Positions 17,046 to 26,074 are shown, counted from the stretch's first letter. The stretch: 39,800 nt of DNA from Phycisphaerae bacterium (GCA_022072445.1 JAJVHV010000030.1:108922-148721); one strand, 5' to 3'. Translations and numbers: made by a program. The notes: generated from the sequence alone by a model not told the origin.

Positions 17046-17909
17046 TCAGTTGACAACGTCTTCGGCGATCATGGCGCGGACGATGTCGGTCTCGGTCAGG
17101 ATCCCGACCAGTTTGCGGCCGTCGACGACTGGCAGGCAGTGCACGCGGAACGAGAGCAGCGCCTCGATGGCCTCGCCCAGCCGCGCGGCGGAGGTGATGG
17201 TGTGCGGGTCGCGCGTCATGATCTCGGTCGCGGTTTGCGGACCGAGATAGAACTCGCCGCGCTCCTCGGCCCGGGCGTCGAACACGGTCGACTCGCCCAG
17301 GGCGCGGCGCGTGTCGCGGTCCGAGATGATGCCGACCAGCTCGTGCTCGACGACCACCGGCACGTGCCGAACGCGGCGGTCGCGGAAGACGCGCATGACC
17401 TCGGTCAGCGGGGTGCGCGGCTCGACACTCGTGACGTGGCTGGTCATGACTTTGCTGACGGGCTGATCGACGAATCGGCGGATGGGCGTGTTGCTGGCGC
17501 GTCCGGCCCGCAGCGCGGACAGCAGGTCGCTCTCGGTAACGATGCCGACCACGTGGTCGGCGCTCAGGACGGGCAGCGCGCCGATTTTCTGCTGGAGCAT
17601 CTGGGCCGCGGCGTGGCGCACGCTCTGCTCGGCCTGCACCGAGTGCACCGGCCGCGACATGATCTGGTCGACGCGGTCGGGTCCGACCACCACGCTGCCG
17701 TCGACGGTCGGGATCGTGCGGTCGTTGCTCAGGCGCCAGCCGGTCGCCAGCAGAATGTCGCGGTCGGAGACCATCCCCTCCAGCGCGCCGTCGCGGAGAA
17801 CCGGGAGGTGATGGACGTTGAACTCTTCCATCAGCGCGATGGCCTTGTCGAGCGAATCGCTGGGACCGACGGTGACAAAGTCGCGCGTCATGTAACTGGT
17901 GAGGCTCAT
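17046..17909 (-). CDS. Four-CBS-domain protein
   Basis: A 287-residue protein made of two tandem CBS pairs and nothing else recognisable. CBS 1 starts MTRDFVTVGPSDSLDKAIAL with HHLPVLRDGALEGMVSDRDI. CBS 2 has MSRPVHSVQAEQSVRHAA and IGALPVLSADHVVGIVTESDL. CBS 3 has VMTSHVTSVEPRTPLTEVMR and RHVPVVVEHELVGIISDRD. CBS 4 has IMTRDPHTITSAARLGEAIE and HCLPVVDGRKLVGILTETDI. CBS pairs bind adenosine nucleotides and sense energy state; stand-alone ones usually act as regulatory modules. The start at 17909 is strongly supported by AAGGAGG six bases upstream (17916-17922). No partner gene is obvious next to it, and its target is unknown. Confidence 0.92.
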   Translation of the reverse strand: MSLTSYMTRDFVTVGPSDSLDKAIALMEEFNVHHLPVLRDGALEGMVSDRDILLATGWRLSNDRTIPTVDGSVVVGPDRVDQIMSRPVHSVQAEQSVRHAAAQMLQQKIGALPVLSADHVVGIVTESDLLSALRAGRASNTPIRRFVDQPVSKVMTSHVTSVEPRTPLTEVMRVFRDRRVRHVPVVVEHELVGIISDRDTRRALGESTVFDARAEERGEFYLGPQTATEIMTRDPHTITSAARLGEAIEALLSFRVHCLPVVDGRKLVGILTETDIVRAMIAEDVVN

Positions 17910-17915
17910 GTCCGT

Positions 17916-17922
17916 CCTCCTT
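17916..17922 (-). promoter_or_regulatory. Strong ribosome binding site (AAGGAGG)
   Basis: Perfect Shine-Dalgarno on the minus strand, six bases before the ATG at 17909. It decides the start of the four-CBS gene against the longer open frame that extends to 18236. Confidence 0.85.
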
Positions 17923-18124
17923 GTCCGACTTCGACCGGCCAGGCGCGAGGTGCCGCATTGCGTGAGACGCACGCGTGAAGGAATTCGCAGCAAGGCCCGT
18001 TCCAGACGCGGCATGGTCGCTTTCGGCGCGCACCGGACGCATTCAGGCCGCGTTCTTACGGGACGCGGGCGGGCGAGGCGCGCGGCCGGGACGAAGAGTG
18101 TGTGAAGTCGCGCAGCGATTCGGA

Positions 18125-19282
18125 TCATGCCATTGCGAGGGACTCGGCGATGAGCCGGCAGACGTTCGCGCTGGCGTTTGAGGTCTCCAAGGGCGCGATG
18201 GTCCGTTCGATAGAACTGACGATGAAATTCCGCCACGCCGTGTCGTCAATCAGGCGGCCGACCAGGCGGGTCACGGTGTCCACGTCCGGCACGAACGGCA
18301 TGAACTCCGGCACGATGCGCGCCGCGGCCAGGATGTTGAGGAGCGAGAGGTGCGGCGTGGAGACCACCAGTCGGCCGAAGCGGCGGTAGAGCGGCCCGAG
18401 CGGGAGCTTGACGTTGTAGAGCACGACCATCGGCTTGAGATAGTGCGCGACGTGCAGCGTGGCGGTGCCCGAGGCGACCAAGACCAGGTCGGCTGCCGTG
18501 AGCAGGCTCGCGTTGTCATCCACGACCAACTCGGCCGGTATGCCGGCGTAATCGACGTGTCGCTCGATCTGCGCGCGGCTCTGCGGGGAGTGACACGAAA
18601 TCGCGGCTTGGACAGGGCGGCCTTCGGCGCGGAGCCGCCGGACGATATCAAGCTGGATCGGCAGCACTTCGTCGATGACGTGCGTGCGTGCGCCCGGCAG
18701 CAACGCGACGAGCGTGGCGCCGGAAGGCGGGCTGCCGCGCAGCGTGGCGACGCGCGCCGCGTCGGGGTGCTCATCGCGCAGGGCTTCGAAGAGGGGATGG
18801 CCGACGAAGGTGGCGCGGACTCCGTGCCGCGCGAAGTGCTCCTGCTCGAAGGGGAGGATGCAGGCGACGTGGTCGACGAGCCGGGCGAGCTGGCGGTTGC
18901 GGTACGGACGCGAAGCCCACGTCTGCGGGGCGATGTAGTAAAGCACGCGGCGGCGCAGTTTTTTCGCGGCGGCCGCGAGGGGGAGATGAAAGACGGACGA
19001 ATCGAGCAGGACCACCAGGTCGGGCGGCTGGCGGCGCCACGACGCCTCGACCACGCCGCGGACGGCGACTGCCCGGTGGGCACTGCGTGCGGCGCCGGCG
19101 AGCATGGCGGCGTGGGCGGTCAGGTCGCCGAGTGACTCGACTCCAGCATCGCGCATGCGCGGGCCAGTCAAGCCGTAGAAGTGGCAGTCGGGAAGCAGGC
19201 TGCGTGCGGCGCGCACGAGCGAAGCGGCGTGTACGTCGGCCGAGACTTCGGCCACGGAGACAAAGATTCGCCGCTGGCTCAT
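18125..19282 (-). CDS. lpxB: Lipid-A-disaccharide synthase
   Basis: A 385-residue LpxB homolog (GT19), which joins UDP-2,3-diacylglucosamine and lipid X to give the lipid A disaccharide on the inner face of the cytoplasmic membrane. Family landmarks are present in order: the N-terminal motif AEVSADVHAA (11-20), DLVVLLDSS in place of the usual D-A-P-D, LYYIAPQTWAS, FEQEHF, FVGHPLFEAL, LLPGART, ADLVLVASGTATLH and LSLLNILA. The usual GE(A/T)SGD opening is altered to AEVSAD, so this is a divergent copy. The length matches the family. It lies 39 bp downstream of lysC on the same strand, across a GC hairpin. Its presence indicates a diderm, lipid-A-making cell. Confidence 0.88.
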   Translation of the reverse strand: MSQRRIFVSVAEVSADVHAASLVRAARSLLPDCHFYGLTGPRMRDAGVESLGDLTAHAAMLAGAARSAHRAVAVRGVVEASWRRQPPDLVVLLDSSVFHLPLAAAAKKLRRRVLYYIAPQTWASRPYRNRQLARLVDHVACILPFEQEHFARHGVRATFVGHPLFEALRDEHPDAARVATLRGSPPSGATLVALLPGARTHVIDEVLPIQLDIVRRLRAEGRPVQAAISCHSPQSRAQIERHVDYAGIPAELVVDDNASLLTAADLVLVASGTATLHVAHYLKPMVVLYNVKLPLGPLYRRFGRLVVSTPHLSLLNILAAARIVPEFMPFVPDVDTVTRLVGRLIDDTAWRNFIVSSIERTIAPLETSNASANVCRLIAESLAMA

Positions 19283-19303
19283 GGCCGTGGGAGCACTCCG
19301 GTG

Positions 19304-19322
19304 GCGCCCGCCGTGCGGGCGC
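19304..19322. repeat. GC-rich hairpin between lysC and lpxB
   Basis: GCGCCCGC, loop CGT, GCGGGCGC: a perfect 8-bp stem abutting the lysC stop codon, in the 39-bp gap before lpxB. No U-tract follows on the minus strand. It could weaken read-through into lpxB, mark a processing site, or simply be one of the dispersed palindromes; the adjoining CATGGCCGTGGGAGCACTCC resembles planctomycetal short repeats. Confidence 0.6.
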
Positions 19323-20554
19323 TAGGTTGCCGCGGGTTCGCGGTCGAGCTCGAAGGCGGCGTGCACGGCCCGCAGGGCGCGCTCGCCGTCGGCGCTGCCG
19401 ACCAGCACGCTGATGACGATCTCGCTGGTCGAGACGTTGTGCACGCGGATGTTCTCCGCGGCCAGGGTGGAGAAGAGCCGCGCAGCGACACCGGCGTGCG
19501 AGCGCATGCCGACGCCGACGATGCTGACGCGGCTGAGCTGGTCGTCGACTTCGATCTGCGCGACGTCGAACTGCCGGCCGACGGCCTCGGCGGCGAGGCG
19601 TGCTTCGCGGAGGTCGTCGCCGGCGACGGTGAAGGCAAGCTGCACCACGTCGCCGCCGGCGGCTACGTTCTGGATGATGTCGTCGACCATGAGCTGGCGG
19701 GCGGCGATCTCCTCGAAGATGCGGGCGACCAGGCCGGGCCGGTTGGCGGCGTTGACCAGCGTGATGCGGCCGATGTCGCGTTTGAGCGTGCAGCCGCGCA
19801 CGACGACGTCTTCCATTCCCGGTGGCTGGCTCATGATCATGGTTCCCGGTGAATCGGTGAGGCTGCTGCGGACGTGAATGATGACGTTGAATTTCTTGCC
19901 GAACTCGATCGAGCGCGAGTGCATCACGCCGGCGCCGAGGCTGGCCAGCTCGAGCATTTCGTCGTACGAGATGGTGTCGATCTTGCGGGCCTGCGGCACC
20001 AGCCGCGGATCGGTCGTGTAGACCCCGTCGACGTCGGTGTAGACCTCGCACATCCGCGCCTGAAGGGCGGCCGCCAGCGCGACGGCGGTCGTATCGCTGC
20101 CGCCGCGGCCGAGCGTGGTGATGTTGAAATCGGCGTCAACGCCCTGGAAACCGGCGACGATGACGATGCGTCCGCGGCGGAGCTGGTCGTGCAGGCGGCC
20201 GGCGTCGATCGAGCGGATGCGGGCGCGGGTAAACGCGCTATCGGTCAGCATGCCGATTTGCGCCCCGGTCAGGCTGATGGCCTCGTAGCCGCCTTCCTGG
20301 ATCGCCATGGCCATCAATGCGATGCTGACCTGCTCGCCGGTGGAGAGCAGCATGTCGAGTTCGCGCTTGCTGGGTCGGTCGGTGATCTCGTAGGCCAGCC
20401 GGACCAGCTCGTCGGTCGTGTGGCCCATGGCCGAGACGACCAGCACGACCTGGTTGCCCTCCATCTTGGCGCGGATCGCGCGGCGCGCCGCGAGGTGTAT
20501 CTTCCGCGCGTCCGCCACGCTGGTGCCGCCGAACTTTTGAACGACGATCGACAT
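19322..20554 (-). CDS. lysC: Aspartokinase
   Basis: A 410-residue aspartate kinase, first step of the aspartate pathway to Lys, Thr, Met and diaminopimelate. The N-terminal signature VVQKFGGTSVAD is intact at 4-15. The catalytic amino-acid-kinase domain continues with VLVVSAMGHTTDELVRLA, STGEQVSIALMAMA, GFQGVDADFNITTLGRGGSD and EVYTDVDGVYTTDPR. Two C-terminal ACT domains follow (from about 265), the second ending near VHAAFEL, which fits a feedback-regulated class with a single catalytic domain. Length equals that of the Bacillus/Thermus-type alpha subunit. The internal methionine used in some species to make a separate beta subunit was not evaluated. The start at 20554 has no strong ribosome binding site. 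Confidence 0.94.
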   Translation of the reverse strand: MSIVVQKFGGTSVADARKIHLAARRAIRAKMEGNQVVLVVSAMGHTTDELVRLAYEITDRPSKRELDMLLSTGEQVSIALMAMAIQEGGYEAISLTGAQIGMLTDSAFTRARIRSIDAGRLHDQLRRGRIVIVAGFQGVDADFNITTLGRGGSDTTAVALAAALQARMCEVYTDVDGVYTTDPRLVPQARKIDTISYDEMLELASLGAGVMHSRSIEFGKKFNVIIHVRSSLTDSPGTMIMSQPPGMEDVVVRGCTLKRDIGRITLVNAANRPGLVARIFEEIAARQLMVDDIIQNVAAGGDVVQLAFTVAGDDLREARLAAEAVGRQFDVAQIEVDDQLSRVSIVGVGMRSHAGVAARLFSTLAAENIRVHNVSTSEIVISVLVGSADGERALRAVHAAFELDREPAAT

Positions 20555-20689
20555 GGCGAGGAGCGGTTCTACGCGGCGCGGCGGCGGGTTGTCAATTGAC
20601 GGTGGCGGGCGAATCGAATGGTGCTGATGCACCTGGAGAACGCGCGCCCCGCGTCACCGCATCCGCCCGGCAGGGCGATGCGGCGGGGC

Positions 20690-20779
20690 ACACAGGCGGG
20701 GGCGGCTGTGCAACATACCCAACGGCGGAGTGCAGGCGAGGGCGGCTGCTCTCCATGCAACACAGCCGGGGCGGCTGTG
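20690..20779. repeat. Three GGCGGCTG hairpins in the spacer after nitroreductase
   Basis: Three related palindromes sit in this spacer: CACAGGCG-GGGG-CGGCTGTG near 20690-20709 (one mismatch), GCAGGCG-AGGG-CGGCTGC near 20733-20749, and CACAGCCG-GGG-CGGCTGTG at 20761-20779 (perfect 8-bp stem). They match those near 13769 and 34032-34478. Confidence 0.75.
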
Positions 20780-20794
20780 CAACCCAGCCACGAG

Positions 20795-21391
20795 TCAGGC
20801 CGGATAGCCCCCTTCGAACACGAACTCGCGCACCGGTTTGCGGCCGGTGGGTGTTTCGCGTTCGCGTAGCTCCGGGGGAAGCGTGTTCGGGTCCCCCGGC
20901 CGCCCGATCGCGATCATGGCCTGCACGGCGTGGTTAGCCGGCAGGCGCAGCGTCTTCGGTGCCTTGGCCCAGTCGAAGCCGGCCATCCCGTGCACCACCA
21001 GGCCCATCGACGCGCCCTGGAGCGCCAGGTTTTCAAACGCGGCGCCGGTGTCGAACGTGTGCACGGGGTTGGGGTTGCCATTGCGCGTGAAGACCGTCTG
21101 CGATGCAACCACCACCAGCACGCCGGCGCCCGCACACCACACGCGGTTCGCCGGCAGCAGCAGATCCATGAACGCGTCGAAGTGCGGCGTTCCGCGCCGC
21201 GCGTAGAAAAATCGCCACTCCTGCTCGTTGTACGTCGAAGGCGCCCAGCGGGCCGCCTCGAACAGGCTCATCAGATCGGCCTCGCTGATCGCCTCGCCGC
21301 TCATGGCCCGCGGCGACCAGCGCTGGATGAAGAGCGGGTGAATCGGGTGATCGGGTTTTCGATGCGCCGCCGGGTCGGGAAGCTGGCTCAC
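20795..21391 (-). CDS. Nitroreductase-family protein (GTG start)
   Basis: A 198-residue nitroreductase-like FMN oxidoreductase. The N-terminus has HPLFIQRWSPRAMSG (family opening RxSxRxF-like), then FEAARWAPSTYNEQEWRF, the FMN-binding arginine/asparagine loop, and an ENLALQGASMGLVVHGMAGFD stretch typical of the family core; IAIGRPGD and a final (L)PPELRERE region close it. Such enzymes reduce quinones, flavins or nitroaromatics with NAD(P)H; substrate unknown. The start is a GTG at 21391, chosen because AGGAG lies eight bases upstream (21400-21404) and the conserved region begins a few residues later. The longer open frame to 21637 begins in unrelated sequence. It is divergent from the metalloprotease gene. 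Confidence 0.85.
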   Translation of the reverse strand: MSQLPDPAAHRKPDHPIHPLFIQRWSPRAMSGEAISEADLMSLFEAARWAPSTYNEQEWRFFYARRGTPHFDAFMDLLLPANRVWCAGAGVLVVVASQTVFTRNGNPNPVHTFDTGAAFENLALQGASMGLVVHGMAGFDWAKAPKTLRLPANHAVQAMIAIGRPGDPNTLPPELRERETPTGRKPVREFVFEGGYPA

Positions 21392-21842
21392 GTGGATGGC
21401 TCCTGGCAGACCGCGCCCGGCCGTTTCGCCCGGCGGCGGCTCGCGGCGGATTATAGCCGGTACGCGCGAGACATGATTCGCCGTGAAGCGTGGGAGGTGG
21501 CGATGGTGCCGCCCGGTAAAAGTCATGCCCGAGCGACTCGATCTCTCGAACAGGTGATGGCGTGACGCGCACGCACGCGGCGGTGGCGGTGATTTCACTT
21601 TGGTGTTGGACATAGCGTCACCAACCGCGTGCCGCATGATGCGTTCACGGTCGAAAGCGAACGGACATCGCTGGCAAACTCAGCAGTTCACTACACGTCG
21701 CAGTGGGAGATTTCGCTTGAAACGCGAAGTCAGCCGCGGCATACTTGTATGCACTTGGGCGCAGTTGCGGCGACACACGTCTCGGTGCCGGAAACGCTGG
21801 CGGCACTCATCGCCGCGAAACTCTGAACTGCTGGGATCAGCC
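21392..21842. other. Divergent intergenic region, 451 bp
   Basis: No gene is visible here. It separates the nitroreductase gene (minus) from the metalloprotease gene (plus). Frames that stay open contain no recognisable motif. Local base composition is slightly more AT-rich than the surrounding coding DNA around 21590-21760. A candidate plus-strand promoter is at 21717-21745. Confidence 0.5.
21717..21745 (+). promoter_or_regulatory. Candidate sigma-70 promoter for the metalloprotease gene
   Basis: TTGAAA at 21717-21722 and CATACT at 21740-21745 are separated by 17 bp, a near-consensus vegetative promoter. The distance to the ATG at 21843 is 97 nt. Confidence 0.4.
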
Positions 21843-24800
21843 ATGAAACGACAAATTGCAATCGGTCTGTTGTGCGCTGTCGTCGCTGTCGTGCAGTCGG
21901 CAGGGGGTGATGGAGTACCGGAGCCACTAGGCAATCCGCACTATGTTCAGCCGCGAGCGATGGCGCGGATTTCGCCGCAGGGCGTGCTGACGTCGCCGTG
22001 GTATCAGCTCGGCGAGGGCGGCGTGGCACAGACGGTGTGCAACACGCTTCTGGCGTTCGACAACTTCGAGCCCGACGGCCTCGTGCCGGGATTCCCGACC
22101 GAGTGCGTGCCGCCGGACTGCGGTATGGGGAGCAGCCGCTGGTGGTTCGGAACGACCTACCTCGCTGGCACGTTCAGCGTGAACGACATGGTGATCGGCT
22201 GTTCGGAAGCGGACGGGGCGGCGGCCGAGCGGATCGAGTTCGCCTGGGCCTGGGGGCCGTGCTGGTCGACCGGCGGCATCGCGCCATGCCAGATCGCGGT
22301 CTACACGCTGGAGGATTGGAGCGACTGCGCGCCGGGCAGTCCGGCGTCGTACGGCGGGACGTACAGCGGGATCGTCTATGACTTTGGCACGCTGACCTGC
22401 AACCCGGGATTCTACTACGCGGCCGACATTACCGACTTGTGCGACTTCGGGCTGTTTCATCAGATGCCAGTGGACGGCACCGGCAGCTACGCGTTCATCC
22501 TGGGATCGCTCTCCAGCAGCGGCGGATTCGTGCTGGCCGAGGGCGCCCAGATGATGCTCTGGGGCACGAAGGTGGTTGACTTTCAGGGCCCCAGGCAGCT
22601 CGACGACGACAACCCGCGCGACGGCGCTCACAATCTCGACGATGTCAGCGACGGCGGCGAGTGCTACGACTATGCGTTCGGCGTCTGCCCCGATCCGCTC
22701 GGGTCGATGGTGGCGTTCTATGCGCAAGCCGGGCGGGAGGCGTGCAGCGATACATGCGGAGAGCCACCCTGCTGTTCGTGCGACGTGAACTGCGATGGCA
22801 GTGTGAACGGCTTTGACGTGTTCTCGCTCGTCGACCTGCTGATTGGGAACGGCCTTCCGTGCTCGCCATGTGCAGGTGACGCGAACGGCGATGGATCCGT
22901 GAACGGATTTGACGTGTTTCCGTTCGTGGAGATGCTCGTCGGCGGTTCCCCGTGCGATGGTTGCCCGGGAGCCGACCGAGATGGCGACGGTGTTGCGGAC
23001 GACGACGATAATTGCCCACGGGACTTCAATCCGGGTCAGGAAGACGGCGATGGCGACGGCGTCGGCGACGTTTGCGATAATTGCCCGGCCGTGCCCAACG
23101 CGTCTCAGGCCGATGGGGACGGAGACGGCGTCGGTGATGCATGTGACAACTGTGTGAGCACGCCGAACACGAACCAGCTTGATTCTGATTCGGATACCGT
23201 CGGCGATGCGTGCGACAACTGCCCCGACGACCCCAACCCCGATCAGGCGGACACGGATGGGGACGGCGATGGTAACGTCTGCGACAACTGTCCGAATCAG
23301 GCGAATGCCGACCAGGCCGATATCGATGGTGACGGAACCGGTGACGTGTGTGACGACGATCGTGATAACGACGGCGTTCCGAACGATCTCGACAACTGCC
23401 CGGACGATCCGAATGCGGATCAGAAGGATCAGGACGGGGATGGCGAGGGCGACGTTTGTGACGACGACAAAGATGGCGACGGAGTCGGCAACGACGAGGA
23501 CAACTGTCCGGACACAACGAACGCCGATCAAGCCGATCAGGACGGTGACGGCACCGGAAATGTATGCGATGACGATCGGGATGGTGACGGCATCGTGAAT
23601 TCGGTGGACAATTGTCCGGACTTGCATAACGCGACCCAGATTGACACGGACGGCGACGGGCAGGGCAACCCATGTGACGACGATCGTGATGGCGATGGAG
23701 TGACGAACTCGTCAGACAATTGTCCTGACACTTCGAATCCAGGACAGGCGGACAGCGACAACGACGGTGAGGGCGACGCCTGCGATGCCGACTCCGACAT
23801 CGACGCCGACGCCGTTCCCGACCAGAGCGACAACTGTCCGACGACCCCCAATCCCCTTCAGGAAGACGCCGACGGGGACGGAGTCGGCGATGCATGCGAT
23901 ACCGGAAATGACACAGACGGAGACGGGATCGACGACGCGGACGACAATTGTCCGACCACGCCCAACGCCAATCAGTCAGACATGGATGGTGACGGCGTCG
24001 GGGACGCGTGCGACTACATCAATGACACCGATGGGGATGGGATTCCTGACTCGGCGGACAACTGTCCCATGGCCCACAACACCGACCAATACGACACCGA
24101 CCACGACGGCGAGGGCGACGCATGCGATCCGGACACCGACCACGATCGCCTTTCTGACAATCTCGAGCAGAGTATTGGAACGAGTCCACTGGACGATGAT
24201 ACAGACAGAGATGGGCTTTCCGATGGCGATGAATTCCTCGGGACCGAGGGGGGCCTGAACCTGCCAGCATTTGGGGTAAGCCCACTCCACAAGGACTTGT
24301 TCATTGAGTGCGACTGGTTGACGCGCGATCCCGCCGACCCGGATCGGAACAGGCCGTCGTTTGGAGCGATTGTCGCCCTCTTTCTCGAGTTCTACCACGC
24401 GCCGGTGACGAACCCGGATGGTGCAACCGGAATCTTGCTGCACTTCGACGCCGGCGACCCGTTCTACGGCTCGGGTGGTAACTTCATCGGCATCGATGCA
24501 CTTCTCGAAATCAACGGCGACGTCGATGGGGAGTTTCTTGGGTACAAGGCAGCACACTTTGCCCAGAACCGAGCTGGCTACTTCCACTACCTCATTTCTT
24601 GCGATAAGTATGCCATTGGCGGCGTGCAAACAGGCTCCACGGGACTTGCGGAGATTCTCGGTAACGACTTCGTCGCTTCGGTCGGCCAGTACCGTGAATC
24701 GCCGAATTTTCGAGATTGGTGGCTCGAGAATACGATCCTGCACGAGTTGGGACACAACCTTGGCCTGCGCCACGGCGGAAACGTGAACCTGCCGAACTGG

Positions 24801-25163
24801 AAACCCAACTACAACTCAGTAATGAACTACCGCTTCCAGCTCGCGGGTGTCGACGCTGATTGCGATGGCGTGGGAGACATCGCAATGGCATACTCCCAGG
24901 GGCTGAGGCCGCAACTTGACGAGAATGCCGTAATCGACGCTGACGGAGTGTGCGGCCCCGGAAGTCCGATTGACTGGAACTCCGACGGCCGCACCAATGA
25001 TCCGCCATATCGATGGGATCTGAATATTGACATCAACAGCGGGGCCGGGGATGGCCTCTTTCAGGTGCTCACCGACCACGATGACTGGGCCGCGGCCAGC
25101 CTCCTCGGTGTTTTGCATTTCGATCGGCCCAGCGAAGTGGTCATCTGCTCGCCGCTTCCGTAG
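21843..25163 (+). CDS. Secreted zinc metalloprotease with TSP3 spacer and internal dockerin
   Basis: A 1106-residue exported protein. Signal peptide MKRQIAIGLLCAVVAVVQSAGG, then an N-terminal beta-rich domain to about 310 that I do not recognise. A dockerin-like pair lies at about 315-370 (NCDGSVNGFDVFSLVDLL and GDGSVNGFDVFPFVEML). It is followed by 12 DNCP-type TSP3 repeats to about 770, a calcium-binding Asp-rich spacer ending in a TDHDRLSDNLEQS-type module. The C-terminus (~820-1106) is a metzincin-type zinc protease: HELGHNLGLRH (His967, Glu968, His971, His977) and a Met-turn SVMNY around Met994. Usually the dockerin sits at a terminus; here it is near the N-terminal third. The start at 21843 is chosen for the signal peptide; the frame is open from 21600. 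Substrate unknown. Confidence 0.88.
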   Translation: MKRQIAIGLLCAVVAVVQSAGGDGVPEPLGNPHYVQPRAMARISPQGVLTSPWYQLGEGGVAQTVCNTLLAFDNFEPDGLVPGFPTECVPPDCGMGSSRWWFGTTYLAGTFSVNDMVIGCSEADGAAAERIEFAWAWGPCWSTGGIAPCQIAVYTLEDWSDCAPGSPASYGGTYSGIVYDFGTLTCNPGFYYAADITDLCDFGLFHQMPVDGTGSYAFILGSLSSSGGFVLAEGAQMMLWGTKVVDFQGPRQLDDDNPRDGAHNLDDVSDGGECYDYAFGVCPDPLGSMVAFYAQAGREACSDTCGEPPCCSCDVNCDGSVNGFDVFSLVDLLIGNGLPCSPCAGDANGDGSVNGFDVFPFVEMLVGGSPCDGCPGADRDGDGVADDDDNCPRDFNPGQEDGDGDGVGDVCDNCPAVPNASQADGDGDGVGDACDNCVSTPNTNQLDSDSDTVGDACDNCPDDPNPDQADTDGDGDGNVCDNCPNQANADQADIDGDGTGDVCDDDRDNDGVPNDLDNCPDDPNADQKDQDGDGEGDVCDDDKDGDGVGNDEDNCPDTTNADQADQDGDGTGNVCDDDRDGDGIVNSVDNCPDLHNATQIDTDGDGQGNPCDDDRDGDGVTNSSDNCPDTSNPGQADSDNDGEGDACDADSDIDADAVPDQSDNCPTTPNPLQEDADGDGVGDACDTGNDTDGDGIDDADDNCPTTPNANQSDMDGDGVGDACDYINDTDGDGIPDSADNCPMAHNTDQYDTDHDGEGDACDPDTDHDRLSDNLEQSIGTSPLDDDTDRDGLSDGDEFLGTEGGLNLPAFGVSPLHKDLFIECDWLTRDPADPDRNRPSFGAIVALFLEFYHAPVTNPDGATGILLHFDAGDPFYGSGGNFIGIDALLEINGDVDGEFLGYKAAHFAQNRAGYFHYLISCDKYAIGGVQTGSTGLAEILGNDFVASVGQYRESPNFRDWWLENTILHELGHNLGLRHGGNVNLPNWKPNYNSVMNYRFQLAGVDADCDGVGDIAMAYSQGLRPQLDENAVIDADGVCGPGSPIDWNSDGRTNDPPYRWDLNIDINSGAGDGLFQVLTDHDDWAAASLLGVLHFDRPSEVVICSPLP

Positions 25164-25219
25164 TGCGCCGCAACGCTGACTCCCGTCGCCCGACACCGGT
25201 CCGCTTCTACCCGGCCGAG

Positions 25220-26056
25220 TCAGGTTCGTCGAAGTCCATCGGCACGCACGCCGATCCACAGCACGTCGCCCCAGCGCTCCAGCCGGCCGCGCACCTCAAC
25301 GCGCGTTCCGGGCGCCAGCGCGGATTCGCCGCCGACATGCGCGGCGTCGAGCGGCCCGCGCCCGTCGCTCATCAGTACGTACGCGGCGACTTCACCCGCC
25401 TCAGCCGCGCGCAGCACCGCGACGCGCGGGGTCGCGGCGGAAGCGGTGAGGTAGCCGAGCGTGCCAGTCACGCGGATTTCTCCCAAATCCAGCGGCGGCG
25501 GTGCCAGGCGGGCGCGCTCCGCGGGGTCGACGTCGGCCGCAGCCGGGGCATCAGGAGTTTCCGCCGCGCGAGGCGCGGCGCGTGATTCATCGGCCGTCGT
25601 CGCGCCGACCGCCGCCGTGCCGCGTGCCGCGTCGGTCGGCATGCCAGCGGTCGCCGTTCGGGCTGCGGCGCCGGGTGTCTCGAGCGTGAGCACGTGCAGG
25701 CCGTCGACGACCTGCAGTCGGCCGGCCAGCCGGACGGTCCGGCCGTCGAAGCTCTGCGGGAACTGGGCGGGGTCGCCGAGCACGAAGACCGTGCGGACCG
25801 GCTCGCGTTTCGATTTTCCGGCGACGCGCAGGTGCGGATAGGGCGATTGAAACGCCAGGCCCGTCAGCTCGACGCGGCTGTCGGCCGTCGTCGTCGGCTC
25901 GCCGGGACGGGTCGGCAGCGATCGCGGCGCCAGGATGATCGCCCCGACGATGTAGGCGAACATGATGGTCGGCAGGCCGACGATCAGCAGCCGCGCGGCG
26001 CGCGGCCCGCCCGTCGGTCGGTGCGGATACTCACGTTGGCCGAACTCGACACTCAT
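25220..26056 (-). CDS. Membrane-anchored hypothetical protein
   Basis: A 278-residue protein with one N-terminal transmembrane segment (ARLLIVGLPTIMFAYIVGAI, about 21-40) and a periplasmic remainder. Two similar beta-rich parts can be seen: one around RVELTGLAFQSPYPHLRV...GRTVRLAGRLQVVDGLHVLTL and one around GEIRVTGTLGYLTASA...GTRVEVRGRLERWGDVLWIG. Each ends in the strand pattern (V-x-L/V-x-G-R-L), reminiscent of an OB-fold. They are separated by an Ala/Pro/Glu-rich linker of about 50 residues. I do not recognise a named family. Start could be 26056 (MSVEFGQ) or 26068; no clear ribosome binding site. It is convergent with the metalloprotease gene and divergent from dedA. Confidence 0.65.
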   Translation of the reverse strand: MSVEFGQREYPHRPTGGPRAARLLIVGLPTIMFAYIVGAIILAPRSLPTRPGEPTTTADSRVELTGLAFQSPYPHLRVAGKSKREPVRTVFVLGDPAQFPQSFDGRTVRLAGRLQVVDGLHVLTLETPGAAARTATAGMPTDAARGTAAVGATTADESRAAPRAAETPDAPAAADVDPAERARLAPPPLDLGEIRVTGTLGYLTASAATPRVAVLRAAEAGEVAAYVLMSDGRGPLDAAHVGGESALAPGTRVEVRGRLERWGDVLWIGVRADGLRRT

Positions 26057-26074
26057 GGCTGGGAACATGATAGC

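Noticed and set aside
21600-21842. A longer metalloprotease start at 21600
   Set aside because: The 81 upstream codons have no motif and would place the signal peptide inside the protein.
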